Below, piece by piece: positions 36,835 to 49,744 of a stretch of 64,000 nt of DNA (within the stretch, counting starts at the first letter, position 1; each line of letters starts with the position of its first letter). The DNA is from Hordeum vulgare subsp. vulgare (Eukaryota > Streptophyta > Magnoliopsida > Poales > Poaceae), in assembly GCF_904849725.1 (NCBI RefSeq), contig NC_058518.1:325398581-325462580 (forward strand), written 5' to 3'. Position numbers and translations under genes: made by a program. Under the pieces are notes generated by a model that was given only the letters and a program-made list of their open reading frames with translations, ran no database searches and had not been told where the DNA came from.

Positions 36835-39800
36835 ACACTCCTACACTACAAGAGGATCTCGCCCCGAGATCCAAGAATGAAAGGGGGAGAGGATGAGAAA
36901 GCAAGAGGTAAAAATTAGTCGCTTCTTTGACAAACGAGTGAAACCAACGATCCTTGAAAGTTGCCAGGTGATGAGGAATGATATGAGAAAGAAGCAAGAA
37001 TTCACGGAAAATTTCGGCAGCACTTCGGTAGGAAAATGGGACAAAAAAATCGAAAAGGTAGGAGAATTTGACAATAATCACAACAAACAAGTACAATAGA
37101 GCAAGGGACACCATGATCTTGATAGAACAACAAAATAGACCCATAAGAGCAACAACACAATGCCTCCAGAACAAGAGAATATGAACTAGCTCAAGCAGAA
37201 GAAGAGAATGAAGAAAAGAATGCCAACTATCATCACAATAGAATTGAAGAGCCTCTGGTCATAGAATTGACTTAGTAGTTGGAAAACCAACAACGAAGAA
37301 GAAGATAGTAGTGGGCTTATGGAAATCATCTCAACAAATATGAGGTGACAACCAACCACTAAAAGGAACAAGGATAGATTGGGAGAAACATGAATCAAAA
37401 CTTCTTACACCAAGAGGACACGTTGAGAACTCGGATTAATGACAAGCACCTAGATAGCACAATCCCTAGGAAAAGCTTTAGGTGAAATCCAAACCAAAAT
37501 AGCTCAACGAAGAAATCATGGGTTAAAATATCTCATGATCATAGAATTGGTGGTTTTAATTATCTCATACTTGAATGGAAGTCTCTTCGAGGCTCCTACA
37601 CTAACAAGAAGGCTATAATACCACCTCAAAGGATCAAGGAAGAACAAATGCACTTGAAAATGCAAGAGAACGGATAGTTGAGGTTCTCCACCAAGAGTCT
37701 TGAAGAACACTTGAGAAAGAATTGAAACCTTGATGAACCACCATGAAGGACCTCCGTATACACAAGAATGACGCAAAGATATCAAGGTAGAAATGAATAA
37801 GATTAAAGGCCTTGCAATGATATAGATGAAGATTTACAAAGAGATACTGATAGACTTGGAACTTCGGACAAGAAAGATGAGCACTTGAGAAAACAATTGA
37901 TATCAAGAGCCACTCCGGAAGAAGAATTGAAATCTGTTGGAAGAAGGAAGAACAATAAGAATTATGTTATGCTCATCCTTCATCAAGTATAATTGATGAG
38001 AAGCAATGGATCTAGCATACAACTTCTTCCTCTAAAATGAATCTAGAAGAGGCAGAGAGATAAGCACCACTTGAAGCCAAAATGAAAGAAGCACGGGTAA
38101 GAATTCCAATTGAATGGGAATACCAAGAAAGCATGGATAAACATGAGAATGAAGAGATCTTGATCCACCTGAGAGAGAAATTTAAACAAGACACCATAAT
38201 AATTGAGAGACGAACGAAGAGACAACAATTGAGAAGATTTGAGGATGAAAGCTGAAAGCTGAGAACGAAAAAGTCTTCTGAAATGACGTCCTTCGGAGGA
38301 ACGAGAACTAAAAACAACTCAGAAATGCACCGGATAGCAAGAATGGGATACTCATGATTGGAACAAATAAGATGACGACACCAAGCTGAAATGAAGAATA
38401 TCCAAGAGAGTGAACCACTATTCGAGAGAAACACTCCTTCGAATTACAAGCTGAGAATGAAGACGAGAGCAACACCAAGAATTAATGAGACACTCCGGAA
38501 TAAAGAAGGATGCAAGGTTGAGCCAAATAAGGGAATTAATTCAAATAGAACTTGAAGAAGGGATATGACTGATGAAATTCATACTTACGTCATAGTTGAA
38601 AAGAATTAAGGACCTCCGGAAAAGATTAAAGAGCCAGGTAAGATCCTGGGAAGAACCTGTGGGTTATGGGCCCACTCAAAGAAAATCACCGTTAGAAAAG
38701 ATTGCTAGACCGAGAGATATTGCACCGGTACAAATGAAAACTAGATGAGGTTGAGAACCTCGAAATAATTAAAAGAATTGAAACTCGAAACTCAGAGATA
38801 TCTTCAGCACTCCGGATGAAAAGAGAGGAATGAATAACCAAGATAGCCTGAAAGAATCTCCAACATGAAAAAGAATTACAAGGATAATTAGGATATGATG
38901 AACACGGACAACTGAATTAACTTCACTGGAAAGATAACAAGATTGAACAAAGATGAACACGAAGCTCTTGAGAATCTTCACAACGAATCACCGGGTAGGA
39001 GAGAAAAGAACAGACAGCGAAAGCACAATGAAATGAATGCACTTGGATGAAAACCAATCACCAAAGAAAAAGGGCGGGAGGGTGGGGAAAAACAAAGACG
39101 ACATGGGACAGATGAGATGAACTCCGGATGAAATGAGGGAACGATCTTGCAAATTGGAGAGGGTTGAATCCACTTGGAGAGAAACACATCGATTGAAAAG
39201 ACTTGATACGATGACTCCGGTTGAAAGGAATTGATAAGACAACTGATTAAGCAAAAGGATTTGCATTCTCACATAAAAATATGAGAACACCTCTTAGGAA
39301 AGATCTAAAATCACCACTTGACATCGAAGCAACTGAATTACCATATCCAACAAAACAAAGGATGAGGCTTATGAAACAAGCCCGAACAAACTCATGAGAA
39401 AGATTTCCGTTCGATATTTTCGTGGACAGGATCGCACGGGCACGATTTACAGTAGCCACCAAGTGCAAGGCAGTGCACCTGACATACGAAGCGTCCCCGA
39501 GTCGTAGCAAGCTACAAGGACTCTTTAAGACACAATGTGTACCGCTGTAAGTCGACCGTGAACAAATGAATCCACTAGATGTCGAACCCCAACCTAACAT
39601 CATGCATTTGTTGGAAGATTGTCCTATAAGCAACTACTTGAATTCCCACCTATGAATTCCCGAAATATCTGGTCATGCAATCTGGTACACGGATACAAGG
39701 AGTAATTTCACACAACTCCTATACTAAACCGTCACTTGTATCACATCCGTCAACACACGACCAGAATCTCGGACCTTCATCTACAACAGACCCTCGTGAC

Positions 39801-40259
39801 CACAACGATACAAAGTATGGCAGTACCCCCGAACAATCTGCACCAGTACTGGGGACATCGGGGTTATCTCGCCACTACCAGTATTGAAGCAATTACGAAC
39901 ATCCTTCGTTCTGAGATATTAAGAAATCTGAATGATAACGATGTGCTCGAGAATCCCCTGGAGCTCAACTCCCCAGAAGAAGATCAAGTCAGACAGGAGG
40001 CACCAAGACAGAACTCCGTCACATCGGCATCATATAGATTCCAAGAATATCCGCGTGATCCTAAATTTTTTTGAGTGAGAAGAGGAGTAGAGTAAATTAT
40101 TACGTCAAGATTCCTCACCAGAGCATAGAAGAGGAGAAAAAAGAATCCTACTCTCCGATATATAACTAAGACTCAAATAGTTTTTTTCACTAGACTCGAC
40201 TCGGCCAAGTTCGATCAATCAAGGGGGCTCCTAGGTCGGTCCTCGCTCTGATACCAACT
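36835..40259 (-). mobile_element. X: non-coding internal domain
   Basis: About 3.4 kb, strongly purine-rich on the plus strand. It has only short ORFs with no domain signature on either strand. In LARDs this domain is thought to act as RNA, for packaging and priming. Confidence 0.85.
40245..40256 (-). other. X primer-binding site, initiator tRNA-Met
   Basis: Minus strand TGGTATCAGAGC, an exact match to the usual tRNA-iMet primer site, three bases from the LTR. Confidence 0.88.
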
Positions 40260-43200
40260 TGTCACGCCCAAAATGCGATCCTATCCTCAATTTGGCACGA
40301 GGGCCTCGTCAGGGATAGAAGCGCATCTCGTCGTGTCGCAAGAATGGATATCGTTACAAGTACATGTACTGAAAAGAAGAGATATATAAAGAGTTGGCTT
40401 ACACTCGCCACAAGCTACATCAGAGTCACATCAGTACATTACACAATCATCAAGAGTAAGAGCAGGGTCCGACTACGGACGAAAACAAACGACAAAAGAA
40501 GAACGACGTCCATCCTTGCTATCCCAGTCTGCCGGCCTGGAACCCATCCTAGATCGATGAAGAAGAAGAAGAAGAAGCAACTCCAAATGAACAGTCAACG
40601 CGCTCGCGTCAAGTAATCTTAACCTGTACCTGCAACTGGTGTTGTAGTAATCTGTGAGCCACAGGGGACTCAGCAATCTCATTTCCAAAGGTATCAAGAC
40701 TAGCAAAGCTTAATGGGTGAGGTATGGTTAAGTGGTGAGGTTGCAGCAGCGTGTAAGCATATATTTGGTGGCTAACTTACGAGTACCAGAAATAAGAGGG
40801 GGGAGATCTACGCATAACGGACGTGAACTACAGATGACCAAATGAATGATCCTGAACACCTACCTACGTCAGACATAACCCCACCGTGTCCTCGATCGGA
40901 GAAGGAACTCACGAAAGAGACAGTCATGGTTACGCACACGGTTGGCATATTTTAATTAATTAACTTCAAGTTATCTAGAACTAGTGTTAAACAAAGTTTC
41001 CACATTGCCACATAACCGCGGGCACGGCTTTCCGAAAGAGTTAACCATGCAGGGGTGCTCCAACTAGTCCATCACAAATTACCACAAGCCGCATAGAAAT
41101 CCTCAATCACGAAGCTCGCGATCTCGTCGGATTCCCTAGTGGAAAACCTCAACTCTGAGATTACCCAAAGCATCACCGGAATCCCGATGCACAAGATATC
41201 TCGTCAAAGGTAAAACTAATCCAGCAAGGTCACCCGGTGTGTCGACGAACCCGATAGGAGCCGCGTATCTCGTTCTCAGGACACACCGTCTATGCAAAGT
41301 GGACGGTAGCCAAACCTCGAGTTGCCCCGTGGTGGCACCGCCGACTGCTAGGTGGGTGGACCAACACTCATGAGGAGCACTGGCCCGGGGGTTGATTAAA
41401 ATATCCTCGGGGTCCGGAAAGTCCCTATGCAATTTTATTAGGTGATTAGGCAAATGTAGTACCAATGTTGGGCCTTGCCAGAACAGCTTTAACCTAAAAC
41501 GAATTATCAAGGGGGTCCCCATAACAACCCCGATCGTGTTAGGAGCGCTCAATTATGGAACATAACACAGGTAACCGAAACTAAGGGGGCAAAGGTGGAA
41601 CAAAACACCAGGCTAGAAAGGCCGAGCCCTCCACCTTTTACCAGATATATAGGTGCATTAAATTAAATAGTATTAAAATGGTGATATGACAAGGGACCCA
41701 TGTTATCACATGGAAGCATCTGCACCTGCAACTAGCAACGCTATCAACAGGATTAAGCAAGCAGTAACATGGCCAATCAGTGGTTTGCTAGGTCGAACAG
41801 GTTGAAGGTAATCATGGCGTTGTTGAGAGGCTGATACGAAAACATGTGGTAGGCAACGAGACATAAACGATAGAAGCGATAACTAGCATGGCAATGATAG
41901 TAATGGTATCTGGGGAAATGATCATCTTGCCTGGGACCCTGCTTGGAAGAAGAACGACTCCGTGAAGCAGACGAACCGACGTAGTCGAACGGGTCCTCAC
42001 ATTCCGGCACGATGCGGAACTCTATCGAGACGAAGCAAACCGGAAACAAGAATCAACACACGATGCACAACACAAATGATGCATGAGCTACTGAATACAT
42101 GCAAGTCACGGCATGACACATCACACAATCAAACACTACACATTAAGTGAAGTTCGATATGCACGAGTTGCATATTGACGAAACTCCACGTTAATTATTT
42201 AGTTCACTCCCGGTTATCTACACGGCAATATTAATGTTGTCAAACATGCAAGAGGTGAAGCGTAAATTAAACTACCTATCTAGGCATTTTAAATGAGGTC
42301 GGAAATGACATATAGCATCTCCGAGACGACCTCACAAGTTAATTTACAATTCTGTACAGATCTGACCTAATGCATATAATTAGTTGTTAAACAGAAAAAC
42401 AAATAGGTTCACGTGATTCTACGCGCCAAGGCAAGCAATCTACACATAAAGAACATCTCCAACGGAGCTACGGAACAAAAGATACAAGCACCGCAAGATA
42501 TGATGGCATGAATGCAAAATGTATGCAACGGCGGCTACGAGCACATCAACACAAACAACCAGCAAGAGGAAATGAATCTACACAAGATTCTAAGCAAGTC
42601 TCATGTAGGACACGATCAAAACGGAGCTACGGTTCGAAAACTACGAGCAAAACAAGAAATGACTACAATCTGCCAAAAACAGCCACATAGCAACTTATAC
42701 GCCTCACAACTTCGGCTACACAACTCTGATATGCGCTAACAACACATGGCATGAAAGAGGGAAAGAAGCACTACTACAAACAACTAACAACAACTAGCAT
42801 GGCAACAAGGAGCACTAGGAAAAGGAGACACTAAAAGGGCATCTCACACGCTATTTCAGACTTAGTGAAAATAACACCTCCTGAAGGTGCAGTTTTCAGC
42901 CTGAAGGCATATTGACAGCAGCAAAACCTATAGCTACAGGACTCCAAATGGCATGAAATTTCACAGCATTCTAGAGAAACATAAGGGGTACAACTAACTC
43001 CATTGGACTAACCTCAAAAGAGCTACAGATCACAAGATGCAAGCAAGACAAGACAGCAACAAAATATAACAGATTCCAGACTTGGAAATATTTCAGCTCC
43101 TCTAAAACAGCACTATTCAAGCGACTTGAGAGCAAGCAAACACACCTAAACATGCATTTCTATTGCAACTAAAAATACTAGAGGCTAAACAAAACATCCA

Positions 43201-45102
43201 AGATCAACTCACTAGTTGACAACTAATCCAAACGAGACACGGAATAAATCCTACGAGTTAAACAAAAGGGCATCACGGCAAAATATCTCGCGAACTAACT
43301 TCCTCAAAAACTAAAACTAATTGCACAGAAAAATCCTTGGGATTTTTCTACCCCGAAAACATATAAAATATGTGGGGTTTGCAACACAAAATAACGCCAC
43401 CCAATAATGCGGGGGAAATAAACCTAGACACGAAAATAATCTAACGGGCAATCCCTACACGCAAAAATACCCTTGACCGCTCTAAACTACATGGAAAATA
43501 ACTCCCTAGAGCATGGACATTTTATCTACGACGTACGAGCAAAACAAACACGCGAGGAAAATAAATGCGGGCACCTACTTATGGAGACAGCACGCAAATC
43601 CACGCATTAGGCACTCTAAACGGCGTCAAATAAATATGCAAGTCTCGAAATCATATTCTACGTGAAATTCTACACCAAAACGATATAAAGATCACCTCGA
43701 TCCGACTAACGGAACAAAAGTTACGGGCGTTTAAAATAATTAGTTAAACCTGAAATTAATTAAACCGAAAAAGAAAAAGAAACCTAAATCTCTAACGTGC
43801 CGAACAGGTGGTCACAAAAGCTAAACAGCGCATGGGCGCAATATAGGAGGCTTAGGCGGCTGCATACCTGGGCCGAGAGGCGAGGCGGTGATGGGCCGAA
43901 GGGGGCCGGGGCAGGCTGAGGCGCTGGGGAGGCCGAGCTGGGCCTCGGATCGGGGCTGGTCCACGTAGAAGTCCACGGGGTCTTTGTCCCCATCCTCCTG
44001 CCCGCGCGCAGGGAGGCGGCGGCGCGACGGCGCATGGCGGCACGGCGGCTAGCGAGCAGGCGGGGCAGGCAGCCGGCGGGGTCCGAGGGCGGCGCTGGAT
44101 AGACCCGACCGTCGAGGTCGCGTTCCTGGTGGCGGCGGCTCGAGGCGACTCCTGGACGACGAGGTCGGCGCGCGCGGGATCTGGGGCTACGGCGGCCGGA
44201 GGGGGCTCTGCGCGGCGGCGGCTGTCGACGACGAGGGACGGCCGGTCCTAGCAGGGCTCCGGCGACTGGGGCTCGCCCGACGGTGCAGGTCGAGGCGGGA
44301 GACGGCCCGGGACGCCGCGACGCGAGGGGGCGGCTCGCTTGCGGTGGCGCGCCGGCCAGCACAGGCGGCGGCGGCTCCTCGGGCCGAGATGGGCTCGGGA
44401 GGGCCTGCCTTGGGCTCGCGGGCCCGACGGCGCTGGTGGGAGAGAGGATTCGGCAGGATTAGGGTTAGGGGTGGTTTGGCACGGATTTCGAGGAGATATG
44501 AGAGGCGGCTGTCCCAAAACTAGGAGAGGTCTATATATAGGCAAACCGGGGGGCTCGGTTAACCGGAATTTCGTTCCGGATCCAACCGCGGGGTCGGATT
44601 CGGACGATTCCGAACGCGGGTATGGGTACGCGGCCGTGTAGAGGGAATATCCGGAGATGAGAGGGAGAACGGGCGGCGCGGCACGAATTTTTAAAACACC
44701 GACAGACGTCCGACGAATAACCGAAGACGGTGCCGCTACGGGCGACCGTTCGGGTACCAGACGGTCTCCGATCGCGACGAAATTCGACGGGCAGCCTCGC
44801 TATAACTAATCACGACCGCACATCAAATCTCAACGCGATCAGAGAAAGTTTTAAATGCACTTTAAAATAAGGGTTTCGACGGTGCCGCGGGCGCGTGCGT
44901 GTGCGGTCGGACTCAGAACGGACGACGACGAGAACCGGCAACTACTAACGAATGCAAGTTTTGAAAACGGGCGGCAACGGAGATGTCGATGCAATGCAGA
45001 TGATGCGCATGATGCGATGATGATGCGACAAATAAAATAAATGACATGACGAAAACGGAAAGAGAGGGGAATCTTCTGGAACGTCGGCACCGGGCTGTCA
45101 CA
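40260..45102 (-). repeat. X 5' LTR
   Basis: 4843 bp, same ends as the 3' LTR. Differences from the other copy are few in the parts I compared, for example one extra GAA triplet near 40570. Confidence 0.9.
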
Positions 45103-45107
45103 CCTTC

Positions 45108-45835
45108 CCGGGGCATGCCCAGGCTTAGGCTTTTTGGTGTCCTTGAATTTGGCTTGGGATGCCTTGGGAATCCCCAAGCTTGATCTCTTTCCACTCCTTA
45201 TCTCTTTGTCCATGAGAACATCACCCAAAACTTGAAAACTTCACAACACAAAACTTAAACAGAAACTCGTGATAACATTAGCACAAGAAAACAAACTACC
45301 ACCTCTTTAGGTACTGTAGCAATCTAGATTTATATTTATATTGGTGTTAGGCTACTGTATTCTTACTTTTCCATGGATAGTACCCCCCGATACTATCCAT
45401 AGTTTCATCAAAATAAGCAACCAACTCAACAAAAACAGAATCTGTCAAAAACAGACCAGTCTGTAGCAATCTGTATACTTCGTATACTTGTGGTACCTCA
45501 AAAATTCTGAAACATTATGAATGCCTGGGAAGAAGGTATATCAACCATCATCAAAACGAATCAACTCAAAATCTCTTTTTGAATAAAAATGAAAAATCAT
45601 CTCGTGAGCAAAAAGTTTCTGTCTTTTTCCAGCAGGATCAAACAACCATCACCAAGACTAGTCATAAAGGTTTTGCTTGGCTCAAACACAAAAAGAAACA
45701 CAAAAAACACAATCATAACAGAATTATGATGGTGTGGACGCAAAAAAACAGAAATAAAAAATAAATAAATTCATTGGGTTGCCTCCCGACAAGCGCTATT
45801 GTTTAACGCCCTTAGCTAGGCATAAAGCGATAGAA
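45108..45835 (-). mobile_element. D: 3' non-coding region, part adjoining gag-protease
   Basis: No ORF with a family match. On the minus strand near 45185-45165 it has AAGCTTGGGGATTCCC, a copy of the D polypurine tract. It ends at the CCTTC duplication of X. Confidence 0.7.
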
Positions 45836-47909
45836 TCACGTATTGTCATCTTTGGTGCTCAAACCATAAGTAGCCCTCATCATGGATTCATAAGGCAATC
45901 TTATTTTCTTTCTAGGAAAGTTCTCCATGCCCTTCTTTAAAGGATATTGAAATCTAATATTCCCTTCCTTCATATCGATGATATCAACGTTAGTCCTTAG
46001 GAAAGGTCTACCAAGAATAATAGGGCATGTAGGATTGCAATCAATGTCAAGCACAATGAAATCCACGGGGTACATAGCTCCATGCAATAATACGAACATC
46101 ATTGATCCTTCCCATGGGTTTCTTGACAGTAGAATCCGCAAGATGCAAGTTGAGAGAACACTCTTCAATCTCATTAAAACCCAGATCATCATATAAAGAC
46201 TTTGGAATCGCGGAAACACTAGCACCCAAATCACACAAAGCATTGCATTCATAGTTTTTGATTTTGATTGTGATAGTAGGTTCCCACTCATCATGAGGCT
46301 TTCTAGGGATAGAGACTTCCAATTCAAGTTTCTCTTCAAGAGATTTTATCATAGCTTCGACGATATGATCGGTAAAGGCCTTGTTTTGGCTATAAGTGTG
46401 TGGAGAGTTTAGCATGGATTGCATCAAGGAAATGCATTCAATCAAGGAGCAACTATCATAATTGAATTCCTTGAAATCCAAAGTAGTAATTTCATTACTA
46501 CTCAAAGTTTTAATATCTTCTACTCCACTTTCAATGCTTTTAGAATCAAGATAGATGGACTCCGAATCATTGGGGCGTTTTTCAACCAAAGTGGATTCAT
46601 ATCCAGCCCCATCATCATTGGGTTTGACACAAGAAAACAAAGATTCAATGGAAGTCACACCAAGAACTTTAAGATCTTCGTGATTCTTATCACGAGAACA
46701 TGCCTTTCTAAGCCATTCATGTCTAGCACGAATTTGGGCGGTTCTTTCTTTGCTCTCACTCATGGAAACACGCATAGATTTCAAAGTTTCATCCATATTG
46801 ATCTTGGGAGGAGCACATATAACTTTCAAAGCATCAATATCACTAGACATTCTATCAACGCTCTTAGCCAAATCGTCAATTTTGAGTAGTTTTTCCTCTA
46901 TGGATGCATTGAAAATCTTTTGCGAGTTGATAAACTCTTTGATATTACTCTCTAGATCAGAGGGTAATCTATTGTAATTTCCATGAGTATTGTTGTAGGA
47001 GTTGCCAAAGTTATTAGAGGGGTTACTAGGAAAAGGCCTAGGAACATAGTTTCCTCTAAAAGCATTGTTGTTGCCAAAGTTATTCCTACCAACAAAATTA
47101 ACGTCCAAGCTAGAGGTGCTACTCTCAATCAAGGAAGACAAGGGCATATCATTAGGATCTAAAGGAGCACTTCTACTAGCAACCAAATTCATTAACTCAT
47201 CCATCTTAGAACTCACCGAGTTAATTTCTTCTATAGCGTGTACCTTCTTACTAGTAGGTGACCTTTCAGTGTGCCACTGAGAGTAGTTCGTCATGATATT
47301 GTCTAGGAGTTTTGTGGCTTCTCCTAACGTGATTTCCATGAATGTTCCACCTGAGGCGGAGTCCAAGATATTTCTAGAAGCGAAATTCAAGCCAGTGTAG
47401 AAGATTTGTATAGTCATCCAAAGACTCAAGCCATAAGCGGGACAATTTCTAATCATCAATTTCATTCTCTCCCAAGGTTGTGCAACATGTTCATAATCAA
47501 GTTGCTTAAAATTCATGATATCATTACGGAGAGAGATAATCTTAGTTGGCGGAAAATACTTGGATATATAAGCATCTTTGCACTTATCCCAAGAATCGAT
47601 ACTATTTTTGGGCAAAGACGAAAACCAAGTTTTTGCTCGATCTCGCAACGAGAAAGGAAAAAGCTTCAATTTAATCACATCATTATCCACATCTTTATTC
47701 TTTTGCATATCGCAAAGCTCTATGAAGGTATTAAGATGGGATGCGGCGTCTTCACTAGGAAGGCCGGAAAATTGCTCTTTCAAAACAAGATTCAGCAAAG
47801 CGGCATTGATTTCGTATGACTCCGCACTAGTGGCTGGAGCAATCGGAGTACTAATAAAATCATTATTATTAGTATTCGAGAAGTCACAAATTTTGGTGTT
47901 TTCAGTCAT
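45836..47909 (-). pseudogene. D: gag-protease polyprotein with one frameshift
   Basis: The start is the ATG at 47909 (MTENTKICDFSNTNNND), since the longer open frame upstream has no better ATG. The gypsy gag core spans roughly residues 60-210 (IKLKLFPFSLRDRAKTWFSS, KYFPPTKIISLRNDI). A linker rich in Asn/Gly (GRNNFGNNNAFRGNY) follows, then the pepsin-like protease at about residue 560 with CDLGASVSAIPKSLYD. Near 46085 the frame shifts. The protease C-terminus (DFIVLDIDCNPTCPIILGRP) continues in another frame to 45836. Without the shift the protein would be about 690 residues. No polymerase follows; the downstream 0.7 kb is non-coding. Gag builds the particle and the protease matures it. Confidence 0.9.
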
Positions 47910-48126
47910 GGTGACTTCGGCAAGCAAGCAAGCACACAAGCAAACAAGGAGCAAGCCAGAGAAAAGGGCGAACGAAAAGGCAAACGAAAAAGGGAAACGA
48001 AGAAAAGGGCAAATCTTTTTGTAAATTTTTGTTTTTCAGAAGTGGGGGAGAGGAAAAAGAGAGGTAAAAAAGTAAATTCAAGGGATGAGTTTGCGACACT
48101 TACTTGGATGAGTTCTTGACTTGATC

Positions 48127-48150
48127 CTCCCCGGCAACGGCGCCAAAAAT
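48127..48150 (-). other. D primer-binding site, tRNA-Asp type
   Basis: Minus strand TTTTTGGCGCCGTTGCCGGG, a few bases inside the 5' LTR. Confidence 0.75.
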
Positions 48151-48156
48151 TCTTCT

Positions 48157-49699
48157 TGCTACTTCTCAAACAACAGCGCCAGAAATTGACACGTTGACGG
48201 AGACTTGCTTGCTTCGGGTTTTCCCTTGAAGAGGAAAGGGTGATGCAGCACAGGAGCAGTAAGTATTTCCCTCAGTTTGAGAACCAAGGTATCAATCTAG
48301 CAGGAGAATCTCGTCAAGTCCAGAGTACCTGCGCAAACACAAACGAGCTTGCACCCAATGCTATAAAGGGGTTGTCAATCCCTTCAAGATTGATTGCAAA
48401 GTGAGATCTGAAGGCAAAGAGTGCAACGAAGTAAAAGAGTAGCTGAAAATATGGTGTGGAGTAGACCCGGGGGCCATAGTGTTCACTAGAGGCTTCTCTC
48501 AAAATAGCAAATATTACGGTGGGTGAACAAATTACTGTCGAGCAATTGATAGAACCGCGCAAAGTCATGACGATATCTAAGGCAATGATCATACATATAG
48601 GCATCACGTCCGAGACAAGTAGACCGATACTTTCTTCATCTACTACTATTACTCCACACATCGACCGCTATCCAGCATGCATCTAGTGTATTGAGTTCAT
48701 GACAAACAGAGTAACGCCTTAAGCAAGATGACATGATGTAGAGGGATAATATCAAACCAATGATGAAAACCCCATCTTTTTACCCTTGATGGCAACAACA
48801 AGATGCATGCCTCGCTACCCCTTCTGTCACTAGGTGAGGTCACCGCATGGTATGATCCCAAAACCAAGCACTTCTCCCATTGCAAGAATCGTAGATCAAG
48901 CTGGCCAAACAAAACACACAATTCGAAGAGAATTATAAGGATATGAAATCATGCATATAAGAGATCAGAAGAAACTCAAATAAGATTCATAGATAATCTG
49001 ATCATAAATCCACAATTCATCGGATCTCGACAAACAGACCGCAAAAGAAGATTACATCGCATAGATCTCCATGAAGATCATGGAGAACTTTGTATTGAAG
49101 ATCCAAGAGAGAGAAGAAGCCATCTAGCTACTAGCTATGGACCCGTAGGTCTATGGTGAATTACTCAGGCATCATCGGAGAGGTCATGGTGTTGATGAAG
49201 AAGCCCTCCGTATCCGAATCCCCCCTCCGGCAGGGCACCAGAACGTGCCCCAGATGGGATCTTGCGGAGACAGAAGCTTGCGGCGGCGGAAAAGTACTTT
49301 CGATGATCTCCTGATTTTTTCTGGAATTTTTGGGAATATATAGGCGAAAGACCTAGGGCAGAGGTGGCCCAGGGAGCCCACAAGCCTAGGAGGCGCGGCC
49401 CCCTGGCCGCGGCTAGGGGGCTTGTGGTGTCCCTGGTGGCCCCCTGCCCTGATTCTCAGGCTCCCCGATCTTTTTCTGTTTCAGAAAAAATCTTTTTAGA
49501 AGTTTCGTTCTGTTTGGACTCCGTTTAAAATCCTCCTCTGAAAAGGGTCAAAAACACGGAAAAAACAGGAACTGACACTTGGCACTGAGTTCATAAGTTA
49601 GTCCCAAAAAAGATATAAAAAGGCATACAAAACATCCAAAGTTTGACAAGATAATAGCATGAAACCATCAAAAATTATAGATACGTTGGAGACGTATCA
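48157..49699 (-). repeat. D 5' LTR
   Basis: 1543 bp, the same ends as the 3' LTR. The stem-loop (GGGACACCACAAGCC with GGCTTGTGGGCTCCC, about 49371-49433) is intact here and is followed by a TATA-like CCTATATATTCCC. Confidence 0.92.
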
Positions 49700-49704
49700 G
49701 ACAC

Positions 49705-49744
49705 CAAAAAAGCACAGAGGACGCAAACGACACAGGTGGTAGCT
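49705..49744 (-). mobile_element. H: 40-bp internal remnant between D and A
   Basis: This short piece continues the sequence interrupted by D at 28504/28509 and ends at the LTR of A. Its last five bases, TAGCT, would be the target duplication of A. Confidence 0.6.

Larger units (their letters stand above)
31995..45102 (-). mobile_element. X: complete Sukkula-like LARD (large retrotransposon derivative)
   Basis: A 13,108-bp element flanked by the duplication CCTTC at 31990-31994 and 45103-45107. The LTRs of 4840 bp (31995-36834) and 4843 bp (40260-45102) surround a 3425-bp interior that encodes no recognisable protein. These proportions are those described for LARDs in barley. The LTR end, minus strand GATAGGATCGCATTTTGGGC followed by GTGACA, is close to the Sukkula LTR end as I remember it. 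A primer site TGGTATCAGAGC sits three bases inside the 5' LTR, so the element is on the minus strand. The two LTRs look nearly identical, so it is probably one of the youngest insertions here. Confidence 0.92.
28510..49699 (-). mobile_element. D: complete gypsy-type element with gag-protease only
   Basis: The 5-bp duplication GACAC lies at 28505-28509 and 49700-49704. The 5' LTR is 48157-49699 and the 3' LTR 28510-30056, both minus. The tRNA-Asp-type primer site is at about 48131-48148 and the polypurine tract (minus AAGCTTGGGGATGCT) at 30057-30071. Removing the inserted LARD X and one duplication copy leaves about 8.08 kb. Apart from gag-protease the interior is non-coding; no RT, RNase H or integrase was found. 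It resembles the abundant gag-only gypsy families of wheat (Sabrina/WHAM/Fatima group), but I do not assign a name. Confidence 0.93.
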
